Shown here: positions 1-5,474 of the stretch, piece by piece
Layout: the number at the start of each line of letters is the position of its first letter
How positions within the stretch are numbered: position 1 is the stretch's first letter
DNA from: Candidatus Krumholzibacteriia bacterium
GTDB lineage: Bacteria; Krumholzibacteriota; Krumholzibacteriia; Krumholzibacteriales; Krumholzibacteriaceae
Direction: 5' to 3'
DNA: 5,474 nucleotides
NCBI GenBank assembly: GCA_028706585.1
Contig: JAQTVX010000162.1
Location: 1-5,474 of the forward strand
Translations under genes and position numbers: made by a program
The notes under the pieces: model-generated
What the model was told of the DNA's origin: nothing
Seen by the model: the letters and a program-made list of their open reading frames with translations, nothing else
The model's database searches: none

Positions 1-311
1 ATGTTCTTTTCGACGAGCTTGAAGAGAGATCGTTCGAGATCGCCCAGAAGGGTTATGATCATACGATAGAAGACATCGTCCTGCGCCCCACGCACCTTGT
101 CCTCGATAACGAGCCCCTCGCTCCTGAGATTCGTCAGGCGCTTGGATATCTCATCCATTTTGCGTCGGTGTCTGGAGCGGCGCCGCAGCATCATGCCGGC
201 GGTGAAACAGCATCCCATGATGATGCAAATCCACGGTGAAACCGCGAGCGAAGCAGCGAGAAGCGCACAATAGCCCGCGGAAAGGACGATCAGATCGCGG
301 TATATCCCCAT
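1..311 (-). CDS. Membrane protein with two N-terminal TM segments and a charged helical extension, partial (3' end beyond left edge)
   Basis: The open frame has 103 complete codons and runs off the left edge. It starts MGIYRDLIVLSAGY. Two hydrophobic segments (about residues 7-24 and 27-42) are separated by a short Ser-Pro turn. A strongly basic stretch follows (RRRSRHRRK, 43-51), which by the positive-inside rule puts the rest in the cytoplasm. Residues 52-103 are charged and probably helical or coiled-coil (DEISKRLTNLRSEG, then LERSLFKLVEKN). A two-helix anchor with a helical linker is typical of sensor kinases, GGDEF or GAF proteins, but no such domain is visible before the sequence ends, so no function is assigned. 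The ATG is the only plausible start after an in-frame TGA at 356-354. It is preceded by GGTGATC (320-314), a 7-base match to the 16S anti-Shine-Dalgarno complement at good spacing. It lies 104 bases after the sugar transferase stop on the same strand and may be co-transcribed. Confidence 0.7.
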   Translation of the reverse strand, partial: MGIYRDLIVLSAGYCALLAASLAVSPWICIIMGCCFTAGMMLRRRSRHRRKMDEISKRLTNLRSEGLVIEDKVRGAQDDVFYRMIITLLGDLERSLFKLVEKN

Positions 312-415
312 ATGATCACCGGGAGCGAGTCTACGGGGAATGCCCGCATAAGGTCAAGACAATCCGCCCCGACTTGATAGCGTCAACAACTATCCTGGAA
401 TGGAAGCTGGATGCG

Positions 416-1222
416 TCAGCAGGCGCCCTTTCCCGTGACGACAACCTGAAGCGTCTTGAAAAGAATCTTGATCTCCTGCGCCGCGGAGAGATTCGCGATG
501 TACTTGAGATCGTAGAATAGCTTCCCCTTCATCTCGCCGATGGTCTGAGTGTATCCGTGCTCCACCTGCGCGAGACCAGTGATGCCCGGTTTCACCATTA
601 GGCGCATCGTGAACTCCGGCATCTCGCGCTTGACCTGATTGATGAAGAAGGAGCGCTCCGGACGCGGACCGATTATGCTCATATCCCCCTTGATGACATT
701 TATGAACTGCGGGATCTCATCTATGCGCGTCTTTCGCAAGACACGCCCGACGCGCGTGATGCGCGGGTCATTGTCGCACGCAAGCGTCGGCACGCCCTTC
801 TCCGCGTCCTTGATCATCGTTCTGAATTTGTATATCTCGAATGGGCGTCCCGGATTGATGCTTCTTCTCCGCTCGATGCCGGTGCGAACGTCCATAGAGA
901 CGGCTGACCGTCTTCGACGCCTATCCTCTCTCCGCTTGTTGAGACCGATGCGTTCCTGTTTGAAAAAAACGGGGCCGCGCGAATCGAGCTTGACGGCCGC
1001 CGCCACAGCGGCGATCACGGGGAACAGAAGCACGAGCGAGATGACGGCGATGCTTATGTCGAAAATGCGCTTCGCATCGATTGCGCTCTTGATTCTCCGG
1101 GCCGAGGCGTACTGGATTGCCTCCGCCTGATTGGCAATGTCCCCTGCCGGGGACTCGACGCGCCCGTCGTACCTGAGATATTCGCCGGTGCCCTGAAGTG
1201 CTGTTCTATTGAAAAACGCCAT
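416..1222 (-). CDS. Bacterial sugar transferase (monotopic phosphoglycosyl transferase, PF02397 type), initiating exopolysaccharide synthesis
   Basis: 268 residues. The family transfers a sugar 1-phosphate from a nucleotide sugar to undecaprenyl phosphate at the inner face of the cytoplasmic membrane, the first step of repeat-unit assembly. Residues 1-50 are soluble and unfamiliar. KRIFD (51-55) opens the single re-entrant membrane helix (about 53-79, break at Pro68). The family core follows: GPVFFKQERIG (83-93), YKFRTM (131-136), the catalytic Asp-Glu dyad in RIDEIPQF (D168, E169), KGDMSIIGPRPER (178-190) and KPGITGLAQV (211-220). The multi-TM N-terminal domain of WcaJ/WbaP proteins is absent, so this is the short form, comparable to PglC or EpsL. 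Oddity: between QERIG and PFEIYKF, where related proteins have only a few residues, about 30 residues intervene (96-125) with eleven arginines, including five in a row. The ATG is the first start after an in-frame upstream TGA; GAGG lies at 1236-1233. The substrate sugar cannot be read from sequence. Confidence 0.95.
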   Translation of the reverse strand: MAFFNRTALQGTGEYLRYDGRVESPAGDIANQAEAIQYASARRIKSAIDAKRIFDISIAVISLVLLFPVIAAVAAAVKLDSRGPVFFKQERIGLNKRREDRRRRRSAVSMDVRTGIERRRSINPGRPFEIYKFRTMIKDAEKGVPTLACDNDPRITRVGRVLRKTRIDEIPQFINVIKGDMSIIGPRPERSFFINQVKREMPEFTMRLMVKPGITGLAQVEHGYTQTIGEMKGKLFYDLKYIANLSAAQEIKILFKTLQVVVTGKGAC

Positions 1223-1449
1223 TTTCCACGAACCTCAATCAAATAGATATATACCCCGCTGGATAGACTCCTACCGTTCTTGGCCATCTATTCGCAATTT
1301 CTATTCCTGAAAAATGGAATGTGCCGGAGCTCGGGCCAGAATCGGCAGAGACTCAACTAATGTATTGTCCATAATATAGATACAAATCCACTTGAGAGCG
1401 TTTTTTCCTTGAGGAGAGGTCTGTTCTGGTGCTGAAACGGGATAAATTC

Positions 1450-1463
1450 GGGGATAATTCCCC
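1450..1463. repeat. Perfect inverted repeat GGGGA-TAAT-TCCCC
   Basis: Five-base arms (1450-1454 and 1459-1463) flank a 4-base spacer, in AT-rich intergenic DNA about 230 bases upstream of the sugar transferase start. No T-run follows in either direction, so it does not look like a terminator. It could be a small operator or a short RNA hairpin. With arms this short, chance occurrence is possible. Confidence 0.35.
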
Positions 1464-1483
1464 TATTAAACAATAAGGATGGT

Positions 1484-1520
1484 AAAAAATACGCAGCGCT
1501 GGCCGAGGGAATGACCCCGG
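1484..1520 (-). terminator. Possible weak Rho-independent terminator after the lipoprotein gene
   Basis: On the minus strand, CCGGGG (1520-1515) can pair with CCTCGG (1508-1503) around a 6-base loop, with one G-U pair. A run of six T lies at 1489-1484. The T-run is 13 bases beyond the stem instead of directly adjacent, so this is a poor fit to a canonical terminator. Position, starting 8 bases after the stop codon, is the main argument for it. Confidence 0.22.
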
Positions 1521-1527
1521 AAAACGC

Positions 1528-3069
1528 TCAATCTGCGGTGTCCACTTCGTTGCTTCTTGAACTCTTGCCCCCTTGATCGAAAACAAAAACCCTGTAGTAG
1601 TATATATTTCCCGCCAGATCGAGCCCCGTATCGTCGAAGAAAGTCACTTCGCTCTCCGATATGGTAGCGACGAGCGTCGAGGATGTAGTGACCCCCGGCG
1701 CCGTTGAGCGATATAGTCTGTATTCCTTGAAGTCGGTGGCGCTGCTCACGCTCCAGGTCAGGGTCAAACGGTTGGTGCCGATGCTGGAAGGTTCATCGAG
1801 CACAACCGCGTCCGGGTATGCATCAAGAGTGTGCACGGATACCGTGTTGCTTCCGGCCGTTTCCCCGAGATCATTCACGACGTAGATGCGATAATAGTAG
1901 TGCGATCCCTCCTTGAGGCCATCGTCCACATACCTCGTTTGTGCTTGGCTGGACAGCTCCGTCAAAAGCTGCGATGGCAGTTCGCCTACCGAGCTCGTAG
2001 TGCTCCGATAGATTCGATAGAGCGCGAAGTGCTCCTCATCGGATGCAGTCCACTTGATCGTGATGCTCGTCCTCGACGAGTCGCTGGTCTGCATGAGCTG
2101 CACCGCTTCGGGCGGATCCGTAAAGGATATCCTGTCGGGACATTCGAACTGCGGCGCCGCGTTTCCCGCGCGATCGGCAAAATCGCCCACCACGACCAAG
2201 TCAACGCCCCTAACGGAATCCGGAAAACGGAAATCGGCCTCATACACGCCGTCTCCAGCCGTCACGTCTCCGCCATTTCCATTATCGTTCAGGATGACTT
2301 TATCGCCGAACTTCTCGAGTGAAATCGAGGCCGTGCCTCCCCTCTCACCCTCCTCGATCTGCATGGCGAAGCGCACCGTGGCACCGATTGCGTACAGACG
2401 CGGCACGGGGCTGATCTCGATACTCTCTATCATCGCGTAGGTATCGAGAATGATGGAATCACAGAAGACGGGCGTAGATCCGCCATCCTGATCCATGAAC
2501 GTCGCATAAACACGCTTGACACCGTCCGGTCCTTCCAATCTCCATGAGCGTGCAGATGCATAGGTTTCCCAGACGCCACCATCGAGCGAAGCATTCGTCG
2601 AGATCATCATCCGTTCGGTGGTTTCGGGCGCCGTGATGGCAAGCGTGACCGACGTTGAATTCGTCGAAGCCTCCCCCCCGTTGACCAATATCGAATAGAT
2701 GGCCGGAACCGCACGGATCTCCTCGGACAACTTGCTTTCTCTATCGGTCCCACGCACCGCTGAAACCGCGTAGTAGTAGGCGCGACCGTTCTGAACGTCG
2801 GAGTCGACATAAGCTGTATTCGACGCGGTTGACAGAAACTCCGATCTTCCCTCGGTATCCACTGAACGATAAACGCGATATCCGGAGACATTATCCACCG
2901 GTTGCCATTGAAGGGTTATCATGCCGTCAGCGATGCAGGCCGATAGGCCGGTGGGCGCTGGAACACTCTCGTCTGAAATGGAAAGCGGCACTTCCGTCAC
3001 GTCATCCAGACAGCTTCCCAGAATGAGCGCGAGCATCACTATGAAGATTGCCGAGAGAATCCTTCGCAT
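1528..3069 (-). CDS. Predicted lipoprotein with three fibronectin type III domains
   Basis: 513 residues from the ATG at 3069. Residues 1-19 form a lipoprotein signal peptide (MRRILSAIFI..., lipobox LGSC, acylated Cys20), followed by Leu-Asp-Asp. Three fibronectin type III domains lie at about 37-121, 319-415 and 419-511. Each carries the same YR(V/I/L)YRS strand and an aromatic YYY(A/R) strand. Between them, 122-210 looks like the repetitive 'VNGG...T.S..VTL.I' beta-sandwich common in secreted proteins. Residues 211-316 hold another beta-rich segment with an Asp/Gly-rich loop (NDNGNGGDVTAGDGVYEADF, about 261-280) resembling calcium-binding turns. No catalytic motif is seen, so a binding, adhesive or structural role at the envelope is inferred. 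An in-frame ATG at 3084 would add MEVLS, but GGAGG at 3082-3078 sits 8 bases before 3069 and decides the later start. It follows the DUF5683-like gene by 19 bases and probably shares its transcript. Which membrane it is anchored in cannot be told. Confidence 0.85.
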   Translation of the reverse strand: MRRILSAIFIVMLALILGSCLDDVTEVPLSISDESVPAPTGLSACIADGMITLQWQPVDNVSGYRVYRSVDTEGRSEFLSTASNTAYVDSDVQNGRAYYYAVSAVRGTDRESKLSEEIRAVPAIYSILVNGGEASTNSTSVTLAITAPETTERMMISTNASLDGGVWETYASARSWRLEGPDGVKRVYATFMDQDGGSTPVFCDSIILDTYAMIESIEISPVPRLYAIGATVRFAMQIEEGERGGTASISLEKFGDKVILNDNGNGGDVTAGDGVYEADFRFPDSVRGVDLVVVGDFADRAGNAAPQFECPDRISFTDPPEAVQLMQTSDSSRTSITIKWTASDEEHFALYRIYRSTTSSVGELPSQLLTELSSQAQTRYVDDGLKEGSHYYYRIYVVNDLGETAGSNTVSVHTLDAYPDAVVLDEPSSIGTNRLTLTWSVSSATDFKEYRLYRSTAPGVTTSSTLVATISESEVTFFDDTGLDLAGNIYYYRVFVFDQGGKSSRSNEVDTAD

Positions 3070-3077
3070 CGATAGAA

Positions 3078-3082
3078 CCTCC
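3078..3082 (-). promoter_or_regulatory. Ribosome binding site deciding the lipoprotein start
   Basis: GGAGG, 8 bases upstream of the ATG at 3069. It overlaps the alternative ATG at 3084 (ATGGAGG), which has no comparable Shine-Dalgarno sequence of its own. The downstream start also gives a cleaner signal peptide, with two arginines immediately before the hydrophobic core. Confidence 0.7.
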
Positions 3083-3088
3083 ATTGCG

Positions 3089-4207
3089 CTAGAAGCGAAA
3101 TGCCACCGACGCTCCCCGCTCGTCGAGATCGAGAGAATATCGATGCGAGTCGGCCGTCGAGCAATCGCCCTCGAAGAAAGTGTCGATGACGTTCCATCCC
3201 CAAACGCCGGCGAGGATTATGAGAGACACGTTCCTGCGATCCTTCGCCCTATCAACGTCGCTCCAAAGGACCGAAACCTGTCCGGCCAGACGCTCTCTGT
3301 CGGAGAGAACGCTCGTCGCGTTGAAGCGCTCGACGCATACCTCGTAAGTCTCCGCCGCAACGTCATATTCATTCTGATAATGGAGCGCCACCAGTCCCCC
3401 CGCCAACGCCGCCGAGGAAAAGAATACCCCTCGTACCACCTTCCCCTGATAAATTTGACCTCGGCCGGGTCGCACCAGAGAATAGACAAACGCCTTCGCT
3501 CTCGATTTCCGGACCCCCCCCAGCGTTATATCGTTCTTTCCCGCGCCGACGTTCCCACTCGGCGGATTGTCAACCAGTAGAGGCTCCACTACCTGCCAAG
3601 CGTAAAGCGCCCCCGAGAGTATGGCGAGCCGCTTCACTTCCTCGTTCTGAACGTTCAGCTTTCGAGATGTTTCATGCACAGCGGCCTGGAAGAGCTCCCG
3701 CTCCTCGTATGTCGCCGCCGCAGCGAGACGTCCATTCTGAACGTCCAACCGATTCCGCATATGCCTGTATTCCATCTCTTCCTGGTAAAGGATCGCCAGC
3801 GAGGCAGCGAGGCCCATATCGTCGCTCAATCCCGCCGCACCGCGGTCCGCGTAGAATGATCCCCAGCCTGGAAGCACTGCGTTCCTCCCGAGGGCGGACA
3901 AACGGATTCCACCGATCTCAATATTACCCGACTTGCCGATCATGAATGAGCCGATTCGCCGTTCAAGCCCCGGTCCGTCGAGCGCCAGGCGATAGCGCTC
4001 ACCCGCCTCGATATTGCAGAGGGTCACCGGGAGAATGCCGCCGAGCTCGTAGCCTCTGGACAGCACGGCCCCTTCCCCTTCCACAGTACCCGATATACGT
4101 ACGCACAGCGAGTCGCCTGTCCCGCCGAAACAAGGCCATGGACAAAGAACCGCCATCGTTGCGAGCATGGCGACCGACAGCGTGCTTATGAATGTCCTTT
4201 TCCCCAT
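3089..4207 (-). CDS. Envelope protein with PEGA-like domain and duplicated DUF5683-like module
   Basis: 372 residues. A Sec signal peptide covers about residues 1-29 (Lys-Arg, then a hydrophobic core at 6-21). Residues 33-100 look like a PEGA-type beta-sandwich (GYELGGILPVTL, then GERYRLALDG). Two related modules follow at about 104-215 and 236-347. Each starts with a glycine/aromatic turn (LPGWGSFYADRG; RPGRGQIYQGKVVRG) as in DUF5683-like proteins, continues through a hydrophobic helix into YQxE, then a charged helical stretch, and ends with a hydrophobic helix (ILSGALYAWQVVEPL; IILAGVWGWNVIDTF). The last 16 residues form a possible beta-hairpin ending VAFRF. Biochemical function is unknown for this group; membrane association is inferred. 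GAGG (4214-4211) lies just before the ATG. The gene begins 26 bases after the kinase stop and ends 19 bases before the lipoprotein start, so it sits inside the polysaccharide operon. It could be an assembly or export accessory; that is inference. Confidence 0.85.
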   Translation of the reverse strand: MGKRTFISTLSVAMLATMAVLCPWPCFGGTGDSLCVRISGTVEGEGAVLSRGYELGGILPVTLCNIEAGERYRLALDGPGLERRIGSFMIGKSGNIEIGGIRLSALGRNAVLPGWGSFYADRGAAGLSDDMGLAASLAILYQEEMEYRHMRNRLDVQNGRLAAAATYEERELFQAAVHETSRKLNVQNEEVKRLAILSGALYAWQVVEPLLVDNPPSGNVGAGKNDITLGGVRKSRAKAFVYSLVRPGRGQIYQGKVVRGVFFSSAALAGGLVALHYQNEYDVAAETYEVCVERFNATSVLSDRERLAGQVSVLWSDVDRAKDRRNVSLIILAGVWGWNVIDTFFEGDCSTADSHRYSLDLDERGASVAFRF

Positions 4208-4233
4208 TTTCCTCGAAATCCGAATCCGCGCTC

Positions 4234-4953
4234 TCAGGCGGAACCGGGGATCTTGCCCTCCTCCTGTTCCCGGTAACCATAGTATTTGTAATCGTAGTAG
4301 TAAGGGAGCACTTCCGAGAGGTTGTTGACGACGACGCCCAGCAGATTCGCGTTGGCGTCCAAAAGGATATCGCGCGCGCGCATGGCGACATTGCGGGGCG
4401 TTTTCCCCGCGAGAAGAACCAGAATGACGCCATCAACTTCGCTCGATATCAGCATCGGATCGCTCACCGGGATAACTGGAGCTGAATCGACGATGACGAT
4501 ATCGTAGTAGAATCGAATCTTCTTGAAGATCTCGGCCAAAATGTCTCCCTCGAACAGATGCGCCGGAGACACAACCCGCGATCCCGCCGGAATCACCTTC
4601 AGGTTCTCGACGGGCGTGTTCTTGACCGCCTCGAGCGGATCGAGCTTGCCCTCGAGACATTCCAGCAGCCCTGGTTCTTTTGGGACTCCGAATATGTCGT
4701 GCAGCCGCGGCCGCCGAAGGTCCGCGTCCACGATGAGCGATTTCTTGCCTTTGAAGCGAGCGACGGTGAGCGCCAGGTGCGATGAGATAGTGCTCTTCCC
4801 TTCTCCCCTGTGGGAGCTCGTCACGAGGAAGCTCCGCATATCCGGATTCCCGTGATGATGTCTTATGTTCGAATAGAGCCGCCGCATTTCCGTCGCCATG
4901 GGGCTCTCCTGATCGAACACATCGTAGATCGTTTTTTTCTCGCTTCCGTTCAC
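4234..4953 (-). CDS. BY-kinase: polysaccharide-type tyrosine autokinase (CpsD/CapB/EpsB family)
   Basis: 239 residues, usual for a stand-alone cytoplasmic BY-kinase. The family uses a MinD-like P-loop fold to phosphorylate tyrosines in its own C-terminal tail and controls polymerisation and chain length with its membrane partner. Visible motifs: Walker A TSSHRGEGKST (45-55, Lys53), Walker A' SLIVDADLRRP (72-82, Asp76 and Asp78), Walker B DIVIVDSAP (151-159), and a tail with seven tyrosines in ten residues (218-227, YYYDYKYYGY). The N-terminal SPMATEMRRLYSNI (17-30) aligns with the usual SPxAExxRxLRTNI, but the Glu and the last Arg of the ExxRxxR oligomerisation motif are Thr21 and Tyr27. The GTG start overlaps the stop of the co-polymerase gene by four bases (GTGA), indicating translational coupling, with AGAGGTG five bases upstream. 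The separate kinase and co-polymerase match the Firmicutes-style split rather than the fused Wzc. Confidence 0.95.
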   Translation of the reverse strand: MNGSEKKTIYDVFDQESPMATEMRRLYSNIRHHHGNPDMRSFLVTSSHRGEGKSTISSHLALTVARFKGKKSLIVDADLRRPRLHDIFGVPKEPGLLECLEGKLDPLEAVKNTPVENLKVIPAGSRVVSPAHLFEGDILAEIFKKIRFYYDIVIVDSAPVIPVSDPMLISSEVDGVILVLLAGKTPRNVAMRARDILLDANANLLGVVVNNLSEVLPYYYDYKYYGYREQEEGKIPGSA

Positions 4954-5474
4954 TTCTGCACCTCTGCGGCCGGTTCATCCATCTTCAGCTCAATACCGAG
5001 ACCGCTCGATTTCAGATGATTCGCATATACCCAGAGGGCTCCAGACGTGATAGCGATAAACAGGGTCACCCCCACTATCCAGGAAACAATGACCAATCCG
5101 CGCTCCTTCTTCTCCCAAGAGAAACCTGCCGCCATTTTTGGTACGGTTCCGAGCACTGGAGTCTTCATGACCTTCTCAACCTCTTCGATCGATCTGAACG
5201 AATCGTCGATATACTCCGTCACGATGATCGCACCCAGCCCGCATGCCCCCCCGAACATCACAGCGAGAAGCATGATCTTCAAAGGATTCGGCTTGACTGG
5301 GACAAGTGGCTTCTGGGCGCCTTCAACGACATGAATGTTCAAACCAACATCCGTTGTCTGCACCGCCTCGCTTATGCGCGCGGACGTCTTCGACTCGAGA
5401 AGAGCCCGGTATGCCGCCTGGTTCGCCTCCAGTTCCTGCGTCAGGCGGTTGAATTCCCGTTCGAGACCAGGGCG
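4950..5474 (-). CDS. Polysaccharide co-polymerase / chain-length determinant (Wzz/GumC, GNVR type), C-terminal part
   Basis: The last 174 residues of a gene whose 5' part lies beyond the right edge; the frame is open to 5474. The fragment starts in the GNVR region (GLEREFNRLTQELEANQAAY...ARISEAVQTTDVGLNIHVVE), the membrane-proximal end of the periplasmic coiled-coil domain. The Pro-rich motif KPLVPVKPNP (55-64) leads into TM2 (about 64-86), then TEYIDDSFRSIEEVEKVM and PVLGTVPKM, the conserved stretch that joins the kinase domain in fused Wzc proteins. No kinase domain follows. Instead there is a further hydrophobic segment (about 126-151, GLVIVSWIVGVTLFIAITSG) and a short polar tail ending EVQK. 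The protein would span the inner membrane, set polysaccharide chain length and activate the BY-kinase encoded next. A GTG at 5363 is internal to the conserved region and is not the start. Confidence 0.92.
   Translation of the reverse strand, partial: RPGLEREFNRLTQELEANQAAYRALLESKTSARISEAVQTTDVGLNIHVVEGAQKPLVPVKPNPLKIMLLAVMFGGACGLGAIIVTEYIDDSFRSIEEVEKVMKTPVLGTVPKMAAGFSWEKKERGLVIVSWIVGVTLFIAITSGALWVYANHLKSSGLGIELKMDEPAAEVQK
4959..4965 (-). promoter_or_regulatory. Ribosome binding site for the BY-kinase GTG start
   Basis: AGAGGTG lies five bases upstream of the GTG at 4953, within the last codons of the co-polymerase gene. It supports the non-ATG start and the GTGA stop/start overlap. The next in-frame ATG would remove the N-terminal region preceding the conserved TEMRRLYSNI stretch. 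Confidence 0.65.

Larger units (their letters stand above)
1223..1527. other. 305-base intergenic region, probable 5' regulatory region of the sugar transferase gene
   Basis: This gap separates the lipoprotein stop from the sugar transferase start, both on the minus strand. It is clearly more AT-rich than the flanking genes and holds no convincing ORF. An ATG-initiated frame from 1586 to 1353 begins inside the lipoprotein gene and has no family resemblance. It contains a GGGGA/TCCCC inverted repeat (1450-1463) and a weak hairpin followed by a T6 run (1520-1484). Minus-strand -10-like hexamers are present, such as TATTAT at 1376-1371 and TATATA near 1253-1248, but none has a recognisable -35 at 16-18 bases. 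A promoter for the sugar transferase is expected here from the gap length alone; its position is not determined. No known riboswitch motif was recognised. Confidence 0.45.

Noticed and set aside
330..390. TTGACG and TTGACC boxes on the minus strand in the gap before the left-edge gene
   Set aside because: At 17-base spacing they face ATTGTC and GTAGAC, which are poor -10 matches, so no promoter is called.
376..394. GATAG/CTATC inverted repeat after the sugar transferase
   Set aside because: Five-base AT-rich arms with a 9-base loop and no T-run; too weak for a terminator.
236..520. 94-codon plus-strand ORF across the gap between the sugar transferase and the left-edge gene
   Set aside because: It is antisense to both genes, is full of charged low-complexity sequence and has no supporting motif or convincing start.
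1054..1287. 77-codon minus-strand ORF overlapping the start of the sugar transferase
   Set aside because: It overlaps the N-terminal coding region of a well-supported gene in another frame; the overlapping part is Arg/Ser/Pro-rich as expected for an out-of-frame reading of GC-rich DNA.
1223..1290. Resemblance of the sugar transferase leader (GGTAGGAG...AGCGGGGT) to the 3' part of a GEMM c-di-GMP riboswitch
   Set aside because: The conserved 5' part and the core of the GEMM fold are absent; the match is short and probably chance.
1353..1586. 77-codon minus-strand ORF covering part of the intergenic region
   Set aside because: It starts inside the lipoprotein gene in another frame, shows no domain-like composition or family motif and lacks a clear ribosome binding site.
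2921..3580. 219-codon plus-strand ORF antisense to the lipoprotein and DUF5683-like genes
   Set aside because: It crosses two well-supported genes on the opposite strand, is Arg/Ser/Pro-rich and has no recognisable motif; a shadow frame.
1..5474. CRISPR arrays, tRNA or rRNA genes, insertion sequences
   Set aside because: No regularly spaced repeats, no recognisable tRNA or rRNA segments, and no transposase or terminal inverted repeats were seen.

Overview
The window is a stretch of an envelope or exopolysaccharide locus read entirely from the minus strand, so transcription runs from high to low coordinates. It suggests a Gram-negative-type bacterium of moderately high GC. One protein has a Sec signal peptide and a C-terminal strand resembling an outer-membrane beta-signal. 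Another is a predicted lipoprotein built of fibronectin type III domains. Together with the separate co-polymerase and BY-kinase, this fits less-studied lineages of the FCB group (Latescibacterota, Krumholzibacteriota or Eisenbacteria-like) or Deltaproteobacteria-like groups. That placement is inference from protein style, not from a marker gene.

Layout in transcription order: (1) the C-terminal part of a Wzz/GumC-type polysaccharide co-polymerase, cut by the right edge (5474-4950); (2) a stand-alone BY-kinase of the CpsD/CapB/EpsB type, whose GTG start overlaps the previous stop (4953-4234); (3) a secreted or envelope protein with a PEGA-like N-terminal domain and two copies of a DUF5683-like 'PGWGxxY' membrane module (4207-3089); (4) a lipoprotein with three fibronectin type III domains and two further beta-sandwich-like segments (3069-1528). 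These four genes are packed with a 4-base overlap or gaps of about 20-26 bases and look like one operon. A 305-base AT-rich gap (1527-1223) follows. Next comes (5) a monotopic phosphoglycosyl transferase of the bacterial sugar transferase family with an unusual Arg-rich insert (1222-416). After a 104-base gap comes (6) the start of a two-transmembrane-segment protein with a charged helical extension, cut by the left edge (311-1).

How the genes may work together: the sugar transferase would load the first sugar phosphate onto undecaprenyl phosphate. The co-polymerase and BY-kinase would control polymerisation and chain length through cycles of tyrosine phosphorylation. The two unfamiliar envelope proteins encoded directly behind the kinase are the least described part and may be accessory assembly, export or surface-retention components. 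Polymerase, flippase, outer-membrane exporter and other glycosyltransferases are not in the window and would be expected outside it.
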